Below, in pieces: positions 6,562 to 14,090 of a DNA stretch of 15,621 bases. The position numbers were made by a program, and so were the translations under genes. How positions within the stretch are numbered: the stretch's first letter is position 1; every line of letters starts with the position of its first letter. The stretch spans positions 1 through 15,621 of the forward strand of contig CAIYWF010000022.1 of assembly GCA_903929845.1 (NCBI GenBank). The letters run 5' to 3'. The notes under the pieces are model-generated. The model was given only the letters and a program-made list of their open reading frames with translations. It ran no database searches and was not told the origin of the DNA. This DNA comes from an uncultured Chlorobiaceae bacterium. GTDB lineage: Bacteria > Bacteroidota > Chlorobiia > Chlorobiales > Chlorobiaceae.

Positions 6562-7890
6562 TCATAGCTTTTTAGAGTGACGGTTGCCCTCTGCTGCGTT
6601 TGATGGCGCTTGCTCCTTTTTTTTCGACACAGCATCAGGCGCAGCGCCATCAGGATTTTCCTTGTTTTGCGGTAATGCTTCGCCTGATGCGCCTTTTGAA
6701 CCACCACTCGGAGATGAATTACTTTTTTTTGGATCAACTCTCTTCGACGAATCAGGAACGTCGCTCTTTCTATCAGTTTGCATTGTTGCCGGGTTCGGTT
6801 GCGCTGGCTTTTTTACCACTTTGTTGGATGCCGCAGGTGTCACTGGACGCTTTTTGGCACCATCTGGTCTTCCTGGTGTTACCGCCCGCTTCCCCTTTCC
6901 AGAATCAGGCGCTACACTCTTTCCTCCCTTGACAGACTTTCCGCCAGAAGCAGGAGTCATGGCCTTTGTCGCTGGTACCGTCACTGGCGGAGTAACCGCC
7001 GCGCTGCCACCGTGAAACAGCGCCGATACCTTTTTGCCAATGCCACTGCCGAACGCCATAAACACCACAGCGCACAGCACAAGAATGGCTCCGACGACCT
7101 GCACCATTTGTTTATTGAGGCTGATGGTGTCGCTTTGCTCTTCAGCGCCGTTGAACTGCACAAGCTGGACGGTAATGTTGTCGAGGCCGCCAGCCTGATT
7201 GGCAAGCTTCACCAACTCTTTGGCCTTGTTATAGAGTGAAAGCTCCATGCGCAAAACCTCAACAATATTGTCGTCGCTCACCATGCCGGTCAGGCCGTCG
7301 CTGCACAAGAGCATGATGTCGCCCTGACGCGGATTGCATGGCTCCTTGCAAAGCGTGGGAAGCTCCATCCGCTCAAGCCCCAGCACATTGGTGACCTCAT
7401 TTTTTCGCGGATGATGCTCCGCATCTTTCCGGCTGATAGCGCCAGCATCAACCAGTGACTGCACAAACGAGTGGTCGCGGGTCATTTGCTGCAACCGGTT
7501 TCGGCTGTAAAGGTATATCCGGCTGTCACCCACATGCCCGTAGTAACAGCAATCGTTGGTCACCAGCAACGCCACACAGGTGGAGCCCATCCCCTTTAAT
7601 TCGGGATGTTCAGCCGCATAATCAAGAATCACCCTGTTGGCGTGAACAATGGAATCACTCAGCGCTTGCAGTGGCTCAGGATATATTCTGACATTCAGAA
7701 AAGCCGCTATCGCCTCGACCGCCAGACGGGAAGCGGTCTCCCCGCCTGCATGGCCACCCATACCATCACAGACCAGCACAATATCGCCGTTCAGCGTCTT
7801 GATGGCGCCGTAATAGTCCTCATTGACTTTACGGACCAGCCCGACATCTGTGGCATTTCCAACTTCATAACTGGTAAGCAAATTCTTCAT
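6562..7890 (-). CDS. PP2C-type Ser/Thr phosphatase with membrane helix and long C-terminal tail
   Basis: A 442-residue PPM-family phosphatase (PrpC/Stp type) that would remove phosphate from targets of the three neighbouring kinases. The metal-binding acids are all present: Asp25 (RKVNEDYY), Asp42 in DGMGGH, Asp198 in SDGL and Asp237 in GLDN; GDSR (121-124) is also typical. The catalytic domain spans about 8-247. A membrane helix follows at about 263-282. A tail of some 150 residues, rich in Lys, Pro, Ser and Thr with repeated TP motifs (MTPAS, AVTPGR, PVTPAA), is probably periplasmic and has no family I recognise. I start at the ATG at 7890, which has GGA at about 7 bp spacing. Longer in-frame starts (ATG 7911, GTG 7935) lack a ribosome site. 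It ends in an ATGA overlap with a possible upstream start of K1 and lies 51 bp after the FHA gene. Confidence 0.93.
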   Translation of the reverse strand: MKNLLTSYEVGNATDVGLVRKVNEDYYGAIKTLNGDIVLVCDGMGGHAGGETASRLAVEAIAAFLNVRIYPEPLQALSDSIVHANRVILDYAAEHPELKGMGSTCVALLVTNDCCYYGHVGDSRIYLYSRNRLQQMTRDHSFVQSLVDAGAISRKDAEHHPRKNEVTNVLGLERMELPTLCKEPCNPRQGDIMLLCSDGLTGMVSDDNIVEVLRMELSLYNKAKELVKLANQAGGLDNITVQLVQFNGAEEQSDTISLNKQMVQVVGAILVLCAVVFMAFGSGIGKKVSALFHGGSAAVTPPVTVPATKAMTPASGGKSVKGGKSVAPDSGKGKRAVTPGRPDGAKKRPVTPAASNKVVKKPAQPNPATMQTDRKSDVPDSSKRVDPKKSNSSPSGGSKGASGEALPQNKENPDGAAPDAVSKKKEQAPSNAAEGNRHSKKL

Positions 7891-7941
7891 GATCGATTCC
7901 AGGCTTGACATTGTAAAAAGAGCGTGCAAGAGCACAGGATG

Positions 7942-8556
7942 TTACTCACTCAGCAGATCAAAGGGCACCATGATAAACAGGAGCTTCACGCCGCCGATGG
8001 TGATGGTGCAGTTATGATCAAGCACACCATCATTCTTCATCTCTCCGTCAATGATGGTGCCGTTCGTTGAAAACTCATCCTTGAACAAAAACGTCCCGTT
8101 GCGATACAAAATGGTCAAGTGCCTGCCCGACACCGCCGGAATATTCTCAAGAGCAATATCGCAGCTCCGGTCGGAGCCAACGAGATTCTTGCCTTCAAAC
8201 AGCTTGAACATTTTGCCCTGCTCATGGAGATCGTAAGAAACCAGAAAACCAACAAGCTTCCTCTCTTTTGCTGGCTCGTTGCCCTCTCTGAAAATTCTTG
8301 TCCCTTGCAGAATGTGTGTCTTGTTATCGGTTATCACCCGTGTTGGATCCCCTGGAAATGGATCCGTAAGCAGAGTGGTTTTTGCTGAACCAACAGGCAC
8401 TGTCTTGTTGCCCACAGCGGCGCCAGCTCTGCCTGAAGTAATCGGCTTCGTCGCAGCGCCGCCTTTCGAGAGGGTTGTTTTCGGGCAGTTGGGGCACTCT
8501 TTGGATTTATCGGCATCGAACTGATGGCCATTCACACATTTTATAATCTTTGTCAT
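7942..8556 (-). CDS. Cytoplasmic FHA-domain protein with N-terminal zinc knuckle
   Basis: A 204-residue soluble protein. The N-terminus has a CxxxH...CxxC zinc-knuckle pattern (Cys7, His11, Cys21, Cys24). A Thr/Ser-rich linker (about 27-75, with KTTLS, NKTVPV, KTTLLT and PTRV) follows. The C-terminal half is an FHA phosphothreonine-binding domain at about 115-198, with GSDR (127-130), SGRH (143-146) and NGT (165-167) at the expected positions. No membrane segment or signal peptide is seen. FHA proteins read phosphothreonine marks laid by Hanks kinases, so this is the likely cytoplasmic adaptor or substrate of K1-K3. The Thr-rich linker before the FHA domain recalls GarA/OdhI-type proteins that bind their own phosphorylated tail; that parallel is inference. 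It begins 10 bp after the FHA-protease stop, so translation may be coupled. Confidence 0.88.
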   Translation of the reverse strand: MTKIIKCVNGHQFDADKSKECPNCPKTTLSKGGAATKPITSGRAGAAVGNKTVPVGSAKTTLLTDPFPGDPTRVITDNKTHILQGTRIFREGNEPAKERKLVGFLVSYDLHEQGKMFKLFEGKNLVGSDRSCDIALENIPAVSGRHLTILYRNGTFLFKDEFSTNGTIIDGEMKNDGVLDHNCTITIGGVKLLFIMVPFDLLSE

Positions 8557-8566
8557 AGCGCTGTGA

Positions 8567-10045
8567 CTATTTTTTTGATTGATAAAGTTCTACCGCATGT
8601 TTCGCCAGAATTGCATGGTTAAAGGTCTGGGTATCGACAAGCTGTTCATTGGTAATGCCAACAAGCTGCCCCTGGACGTTAAAGAGTGGTGAACCACTTG
8701 CTCCAGGTACGGTGGGAAGATTATGGCCAATGTTGATATCGTCAGGGGCTCTTGAAAGCGTCCCCTCCTGAATGCTCACCTTCAACCCCTCAGTGGTCTG
8801 ACCAAAGTCAAACCCTCTGGGATAGCCGATCATAATCAGTTTCATCCCCGGTTTCAGAAGCTGTTTGTCAACCACCGCATCCTCAAGATGAATGTATTCC
8901 TTCACCTTTTGCGGCAGCGACTTGGTTTTAATCTGCAACAGCGCCACATCAATTTTTTTGTCGCCGGAATCACGCAAAAAGAGGCATCCTGTAAAGTCAT
9001 TTTTGGAGTCAGCATCAATAAAGGTATCGTTGAGTCCGATACCGACGTAAATTGATTTGCCGGAGACCGTAACCCTTGCGGTATTCAAATCACCTCGTTT
9101 TCCGATTGCTGCAATAACCGGTTTTCCGGCAAGTGCACGATTGATCTGCCTATCCAGAAACGCTTTGAGGGCATCACTATTCTCATCATAAATCCACGGG
9201 AGCGCAACATGACGGTTGGTCATGATTTTTCCATCAGGAGAGACAAAAAAACCGGTACCCGATATCGAAACCGGCTTGTTTTTTCTGGCATCGTACCGCT
9301 CAAAGCCCCTGGCTGTTTTGGTAAAATCTAACTTCTCACCATCACCGAAATCAACTTCATACACAAAGTCGTTCCGAATAATCACAACTGCATTGGCGTA
9401 TTTCTCAATCACATTGACCGGCATCAGCTTGTCCTTCATAACATAAATCCCGATACCGCAGAGCAGCAGCACAAGAGCCGCAATGGCTGGAATCAAGAGC
9501 TTTTTTGTGGAGTTGCGGTATACCGCCTCTTCCCACTGCACCTGATGGCTGGCGCTGAGCATAACCGTATCGCCCTTCACCAGCTTTTTCTGCGTTACTG
9601 TTATGCCATTTACTTTGGTACCGTTCGTTGACCCCTTATCCTTGAGCAGCACCTCGCCATTTTTATACACCACAATGACGGCATGTTCTCCCGATACATC
9701 GGCAAACGGCAACACAATGGTGTTCGATGGATTTCTGCCGATGGTGATGGTTTTCCGGGTAGGACCCGACGGGACTGGCGGATCATCCTGCGGGCTGGAA
9801 GCCACGCTCTCCAGGGAACTCCGCAGGTCCAGCCTGTACGTTCCAAGACGAACATCATCATCCAGAGCAAGAGCCTCCTCCTGAATGCGATTGCCATTGA
9901 CAAAGGTGCCGCTGGTGGAGTCGAGATCCTTGATACGAATCTTGCCACTGTTGTCAATCATGAGCAGCGCATGCTCTCGTGAAACAAAGTTTTCGCTGAT
10001 CACAATATCGTTTTCAGTCGATCTGCCGATTTTAATAACTTTCAC
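8567..10045 (-). CDS. Membrane protein with two FHA domains and a trypsin-like protease domain
   Basis: A 492-residue membrane protein. Two FHA domains face the cytoplasm: about 3-75 (GRST 7-10, SREH 22-25, SGT 45-47) and about 99-170 (GRN 103-105, SGEH 118-121, NGT 141-143). A membrane helix lies at about 183-202. The C-terminal domain (about 210-490) is a trypsin/DegP-like serine protease with an apparently complete triad: His279 (TNRHV), Asp366 (KIDVALL) and Ser450 (GASGSP). There is no PDZ domain. The start is GTG at 10045, directly before the first FHA strand; no in-frame ATG lies upstream. By the positive-inside rule the FHA pair is inside and the protease in the periplasm, so phosphorylation inside could be linked to proteolysis outside. 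The gene is 42 bp after K2 and 10 bp before the FHA adaptor. Confidence 0.9.
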   Translation of the reverse strand: MKVIKIGRSTENDIVISENFVSREHALLMIDNSGKIRIKDLDSTSGTFVNGNRIQEEALALDDDVRLGTYRLDLRSSLESVASSPQDDPPVPSGPTRKTITIGRNPSNTIVLPFADVSGEHAVIVVYKNGEVLLKDKGSTNGTKVNGITVTQKKLVKGDTVMLSASHQVQWEEAVYRNSTKKLLIPAIAALVLLLCGIGIYVMKDKLMPVNVIEKYANAVVIIRNDFVYEVDFGDGEKLDFTKTARGFERYDARKNKPVSISGTGFFVSPDGKIMTNRHVALPWIYDENSDALKAFLDRQINRALAGKPVIAAIGKRGDLNTARVTVSGKSIYVGIGLNDTFIDADSKNDFTGCLFLRDSGDKKIDVALLQIKTKSLPQKVKEYIHLEDAVVDKQLLKPGMKLIMIGYPRGFDFGQTTEGLKVSIQEGTLSRAPDDINIGHNLPTVPGASGSPLFNVQGQLVGITNEQLVDTQTFNHAILAKHAVELYQSKK

Positions 10046-10087
10046 GGGCGGAGTGGTTGATGTGTGATAAAAAATATATCAGATAGA

Positions 10088-11545
10088 CTATTTTCCTGCA
10101 GGAGCAGCTTGAGCAAACGAACTAAGAAGTGCCCTGAGATTTTTACGAGCTTGGGCATTACCTTGGGCATCCGACAAACGATACAATCTCTTCGCTTCTG
10201 CATAATCCTTCCTGACACCAGTGCCCAATTCATAGCATGCTCCGAGGTTGCATTGCGCAACAGCATTTCCCTGATCGACCGACAAACGATACAATCTCAC
10301 CGCTTCTGCATAATCCTGCTTAACACCATGCCCTTCGTCGTAGCAATATCCGAGTTGAAATTGCGCAGCAGCATTTCCCTGATCGACCGATAAACGATAC
10401 AATCTCACCGCTTCTGCATAATCCTGTTTCACACCTTTGCCCTTATCGTAGCAAAGACCGAGTCGAAATTGCGCATCCGGATTACCAAGAGTAGCGGCTT
10501 TTTCAAGGAATACCTTTGCCTCATCATACTTTTTGGCATCATACAGCAATTTGCCCTGCTCATAAGCTTGTGCCGCATCCTGCTTTTTCCACTTCTCAGG
10601 TATTCCGCTGTACTTAAACCCTGCAAATCCCAGCATGACGCATAGCATCACAACCAGACCGGCAATGACCCGCTTGTCGCGCAGCCACTCCCGCCAATCG
10701 GGAGATTCAGAAAAACGAGGAAGTTTGGCTGCCTTGATTGCACGCATGAACTCCTGGCAGTCGCGATATCGGGCACTTTTTTCCTTGGCCGTTGCTTTGT
10801 CAACAATGGCCTGAATCCCGTTTGAGACATATTCATAAATCCCTTTCATTCGTGGCAGCCGATCTTTAACAATATGTGTCTCAATATCAAATTCTGCCTC
10901 CGTATCGAGACTGTATGGTGCCCTGCCGGTCAGCATCTGATGCAAGAGAACACCAAGCGAGTAAATATCACTCTGCCGGTCGGCAACCTGGCCACGAACC
11001 TGTTCGGGGCTCATGTAGACAGGGGTTCCGATTTTTGTGCCTGTTTTGGTGCGAAGGGAGGTGCCATCACCTCCGGCAATTTTTGCAATACCAAAATCAA
11101 CCACCTTGATCTGGTTAGCCGGTGTAATGAGAATATTTGATGGCTTGATGTCGCGATGAATAATGCCGTTATCATGCGCATAGGCAAAAGCGTCAAGCAA
11201 CTGGCAAAAAAGCTCTTTTGCCTCCGATTCAGGAATAAGCCCGCGCTGCTTTGTTATGTACTCCTCAAGATTGACGCTTTCAACATACTCCTGCACCAGA
11301 ATCAACCGGTTTTCAACCTCTTCGTACCGGATCAGGCGGACAATATTGGGATGGTTCAGTTTTGCCAAAGACTGAGCCTCGTTCAAGAAGCGCAAACGCA
11401 TGTCGTGGTGATTTGCCAGATGCGGCAGCAGCTCCTTGATCGCCACTTTCTGACCCGTCGCTTGGTCAACGCCAAGATAGACCTGGCTCATTCCGCCCTC
11501 TCCAAGGAGACGCTCTATTTTATAGTTCAGAATCTGTTGTTCCAT
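10088..11545 (-). CDS. Membrane Ser/Thr kinase K2 with C-terminal Sel1 repeats
   Basis: A 485-residue Hanks-type kinase. Kinase domain at about 9-272: GEGGMSQV (15-22), Lys37 in VAIK, HRD at 130-132 (HRDIKPSN), DFG at 150-152, SPE at 179-181. A membrane helix at about 292-310 follows a basic RDKR patch, as in K1 and K3. The C-terminal part (about 325-470) is a TPR-like region: one TPR-type helix pair (AYEQGKLLYDAKKYDEAKVF), then three 36-residue Sel1 repeats at 355-462. Sel1 repeats bind proteins or peptides, so K2 probably senses a protein partner in the periplasm, where K1 and K3 carry a lectin-like fold. Start MEQQILNYKIER matches the paralogues. It is separated from K3 by 323 bp and from the FHA-protease gene by 42 bp. 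Confidence 0.93.
   Translation of the reverse strand: MEQQILNYKIERLLGEGGMSQVYLGVDQATGQKVAIKELLPHLANHHDMRLRFLNEAQSLAKLNHPNIVRLIRYEEVENRLILVQEYVESVNLEEYITKQRGLIPESEAKELFCQLLDAFAYAHDNGIIHRDIKPSNILITPANQIKVVDFGIAKIAGGDGTSLRTKTGTKIGTPVYMSPEQVRGQVADRQSDIYSLGVLLHQMLTGRAPYSLDTEAEFDIETHIVKDRLPRMKGIYEYVSNGIQAIVDKATAKEKSARYRDCQEFMRAIKAAKLPRFSESPDWREWLRDKRVIAGLVVMLCVMLGFAGFKYSGIPEKWKKQDAAQAYEQGKLLYDAKKYDEAKVFLEKAATLGNPDAQFRLGLCYDKGKGVKQDYAEAVRLYRLSVDQGNAAAQFQLGYCYDEGHGVKQDYAEAVRLYRLSVDQGNAVAQCNLGACYELGTGVRKDYAEAKRLYRLSDAQGNAQARKNLRALLSSFAQAAPAGK
10160..10483 (-). repeat. Three 108-bp tandem repeats (Sel1 units of K2)
   Basis: Three consecutive 108-bp units encode Sel1 repeats at residues 355-390, 391-426 and 427-462. 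The first two are almost the same (both contain VKQDYAEAVRLYRLSVDQGN); the third has drifted (VRKDYAEAKRLYRLSDAQGN). The DNA likeness, for example the recurring cgatacaatctcaccgcttc, suggests recent duplication, and copy number may vary between strains. Confidence 0.85.
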
Positions 11546-11868
11546 GCTTTTTCAAGTCTGTTCATTGAAACCTTCCCACACACCTTATGGTTCAAACGTA
11601 TCAGTAGCTTCCGCTTGTTGCTTTTGGCGATGTCTTACCAATGGTTCACTTTCATTCGCCTTGTCACTCTGCCCCTCGCCCCTCTCCACCTGCTACTGGC
11701 TGATTGGGCTTTCCCTTCATGGGTCTACCTACAGTTTCCTGCGGTTACTTTTGCCGACAGCTTCAAACAAGGTCGATTACTCGCCCTGCGTGTGGCGGTC
11801 GAGCCAACTGACGACACCGTTGGTTCTGCAAAGAACAATTCGTTTGCTCGAGTTCACGTCGCAGATGG
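11546..11868. other. 323-bp non-coding gap between K3 and K2
   Basis: No gene is recognised in this gap, which interrupts an otherwise tightly packed operon. The + strand is pyrimidine-rich around 11670-11695 (direct GCCCCTC copies), and the - strand is correspondingly purine-rich. Open frames on the + strand run through it (11544-11954, 11156-11872) but are antisense extensions of the kinase genes and carry no family motif. No DGR template repeat, reverse transcriptase or tRNA is seen. It could be a structured RNA, an internal promoter for K2 onward, or a scar of a lost gene. Confidence 0.5.
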
Positions 11869-13641
11869 CTAAAAAGCCCGAACAGGCCGAACTTGCATTA
11901 AATAAGCTTTTTCTGGTTGATAAGCGTCTGCTGCAAAAACGATCTGGGAATTAGTGTCTATCACAAAAGTCCACAATAAACGCACTAAACAGTCAAAAGC
12001 TTTATTACCAGTAACTCTTCCTACGTCAACACCATAGAATACTTTATATAAAGCTTTAAAATTAGTTACCTCCGAAGAACTCCAGTAACAGGAATTAGAA
12101 GAAAAATCACCAATATTTTTTTTCTGCCGATATATCTCGTTTAATTCATCTATACTTGGCAAAAACCAGTCGTGATAACCTCCTCCTTGAAAAGCAGTTG
12201 CTACCGCAGCCGCACTGTTCGGATAGCGTAATCCAGGATATTTTACCAGTATCCTTTTTGTATTCTGCTTACCTGTGCCGATTGCAGTACCAGTACCACC
12301 AACGCTTTGGTATGCATAATCCTGTTCATTTTTGTTCTCATACTGATTTGTAGCCCATCTATATTTCCCTGTATATGACTTACCATCCCACTCATCGACA
12401 TAAGACACATTAATATCGTACTTTGCGACAATCAAGCCATGCTGACCACTCGCATCAACGTAAAAAATAATACCGCCACCATATTTTTCACCTACCTCAT
12501 GCCTTGCTATATCAGGTTTTGGCACCGACACTGAAACCGGCTTATTACGTAAAATCAAAGTAAGAGAGTCTTTTTCACGTTGTAATTTTGCAAGTCTCTC
12601 TTCTTGCTCAATCGCCTTCCGACGTTCGACAGCCTGCTGTATTTTTATTACAGATGAATCTATCACCACCGCAGGAGGTTCACCTGACGGTTCCACCTTC
12701 TTGGACGCATGGCTGAACCCGAACACACCAAGCGCAACCAGCATAACTACTACAACTCCAGCAACAACCCGCTTGTCGCGGACGATATCACGCAGCATCT
12801 CCCGCCAGTCAGCCCCCGGAAGTGGCGCTGGCTTGACCGTCTGGATCGCCCGCATGAACTCCTCACAGCTCTGATATCGCTTTGAACGATCCTTCGCCGT
12901 TGCCTTGTCGACAACCGCCTGCATCCCCGGAGACACATACTCGTAAATGCTTTTCATCCTCGGCAGTGGCTCCTGTACAATCTTCGCCTGCACCTTGAAC
13001 TGCTTGTCGGTGTTGATATCGTAGGGAGCCTTGCCCGTCAGCATCTGGTGCAGCAGTACGCCCAGCGAGTAGATATCTGTCCGCTTGTCGAGATCCTCGC
13101 CAAGCACCTGCTCCGGGCTCATGTAGGCCACCGTTCCCATACGGGTGCCAGTACTGGTATTGCGACCCGCTTCAGTGTCTTTTGCTATACCGAAATCAAC
13201 TATCTTGACCTGGCCCGCCTTCGTCATCAAAATATTGGCTGGCTTGATATCACGATGGATCACGTTGTTGCTGTGCACGTAGGCAAAAGCCTCCAGCAGT
13301 TTGCAGAAAAGCGCCTTCGCCTCCTCTTCAGGAATAGGGCCACGATGGTTGGTGATGTACTCCTCAAGATTCATTCCCTCAATGTACTTTTGCACCAGCA
13401 CCAGCTTCTCATGGTCGTATTCAATGAGATGCACAATGTCAGGATGATCAAGCTTTGCAAGCGACTGCGCCTCCACAAGAAAGCGATCACGCATCGAAGC
13501 ATCCTCAGCAAGATCCTGATTCAGCACCTTGATCGCCACCCGCAGGCCTGTCATCGGGTCAACGCCAAGATAGACCCGGCTCATCCCGCCTCTGCCAAGT
13601 TCCCGCTCTATCCGATATTTCAGTATGTATTTCTCTTCCAT
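11869..13641 (-). CDS. Membrane Ser/Thr kinase K3 with C-terminal DUF1566 lectin-like domain
   Basis: A 590-residue Hanks-type kinase, closely related to K1. Kinase domain at about 10-270: GRGGMSRV (16-23; Glu of the loop replaced by Arg), Lys38 in VAIK, HRD at 129-131, DFG at 149-151, SPE at 175-177. Stretches such as residues 101-123 are the same as in K1. A membrane helix lies at about 291-309. In place of the Pro-rich linker of K1 it has a charged segment likely to form a coiled coil (about 332-362). The DUF1566 domain starts at about 384 (GEKYGGGIIFYVD) with DWFLPS (491-496) and YWSSSE (519-524). It runs to a CLVRLLWTF end where K1 stops, but continues about 31 residues to a second VRPVRAF end. 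Its 3' third is AT-rich with A/T-ending codons, unlike its kinase part. It is the first gene of the island. Confidence 0.9.
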   Translation of the reverse strand: MEEKYILKYRIERELGRGGMSRVYLGVDPMTGLRVAIKVLNQDLAEDASMRDRFLVEAQSLAKLDHPDIVHLIEYDHEKLVLVQKYIEGMNLEEYITNHRGPIPEEEAKALFCKLLEAFAYVHSNNVIHRDIKPANILMTKAGQVKIVDFGIAKDTEAGRNTSTGTRMGTVAYMSPEQVLGEDLDKRTDIYSLGVLLHQMLTGKAPYDINTDKQFKVQAKIVQEPLPRMKSIYEYVSPGMQAVVDKATAKDRSKRYQSCEEFMRAIQTVKPAPLPGADWREMLRDIVRDKRVVAGVVVVMLVALGVFGFSHASKKVEPSGEPPAVVIDSSVIKIQQAVERRKAIEQEERLAKLQREKDSLTLILRNKPVSVSVPKPDIARHEVGEKYGGGIIFYVDASGQHGLIVAKYDINVSYVDEWDGKSYTGKYRWATNQYENKNEQDYAYQSVGGTGTAIGTGKQNTKRILVKYPGLRYPNSAAAVATAFQGGGYHDWFLPSIDELNEIYRQKKNIGDFSSNSCYWSSSEVTNFKALYKVFYGVDVGRVTGNKAFDCLVRLLWTFVIDTNSQIVFAADAYQPEKAYLMQVRPVRAF

Positions 13642-13685
13642 CGTTTTGTTGTCAATGCCGTGTGCTGTGAGGAGAGTGAAAAGAT

Positions 13686-13714
13686 AAGGTAATCAATGAA
13701 TGGAAAGATGACAA
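13686..13714 (-). promoter_or_regulatory. Possible promoter of the kinase-phosphatase operon
   Basis: In the 131-bp gap before K3 the - strand has TTGTCA (13714-13709; five of six consensus bases) and, 17 bp later, TACCTT (13691-13686; three of six). It would give a leader of about 40 nt. No operator-like repeat is seen. The -10 match is weak, and transcription could also enter from the abiE remnant. Confidence 0.3.
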
Positions 13715-13772
13715 TACGGAGCTTCTTTTTGTGTGCCGCAATATTTGAGTCACCTTGAATTTTTGGGTAGTT

Positions 13773-14090
13773 TCAATAGAGAAGGTCACTTCCATTCCAC
13801 CCTTGATCCGGTAACCACACTCCTGCAAACGGCACATCAGATTGCCGGCTATTGATGACGGGCATGATAAATTCAGATATTTCCGCGATAACGGCGGAGA
13901 GATCGCCTACTGGAGTATCGGGTTTTGATTTTTTAATAAACCCATGCCATTGTGCCAGTTTCTGATGATCCTCGTAAAATACAGCAGTGAAAACATAACG
14001 CGAGAGCAGAAGATTGAAGTCCTCCTTATTGGCTTTAGCGCGGTTCAGCAAGCGCTGAAAGATTGAATGGGCAATGTTTTTCTGGCTCAC
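13773..14090 (-). pseudogene. abiEii: Toxin AbiEii (nucleotidyltransferase), internally deleted
   Basis: Only 105 residues remain of a toxin normally about 290-300 long. Residues 1-33 (SQKNIAHSIFQRLLNRAKAN..., then EDFNLLLSRY) match the N-terminal start of AbiEii-type nucleotidyltransferases. From about residue 34 on (VFYEDHQKLAQWHGFIKK and the following helix) the sequence matches their C-terminus. The middle is missing, including the GS-type nucleotidyltransferase core with its metal-binding acids, and the junction is in frame. The product, if made, cannot be an active toxin. The GTG start overlaps the end of the abiEi frame by 4 bp (GTGA), as in intact type IV systems. K3 starts 131 bp downstream. 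Confidence 0.8.

Noticed and set aside
6584..7015. 143-codon open frame on the + strand
   Set aside because: Antisense to the low-complexity tail of the PP2C gene; its composition mirrors that tail.
10160..10483. Repeat array as a CRISPR
   Set aside because: Units are 108 bp, contiguous without spacers and code in frame for Sel1 repeats.
11823..11836. Small hairpin GTTCT-GCAA-AGAAC after K3 as a DGR cruciform
   Set aside because: Only a 5-bp AT-containing stem, which may occur by chance; much weaker than the hairpin after K1.
11156..11872. 238-codon open frame on the + strand
   Set aside because: It is antisense to kinase K2, continues into the gap, and shows no family motif or ribosome site.
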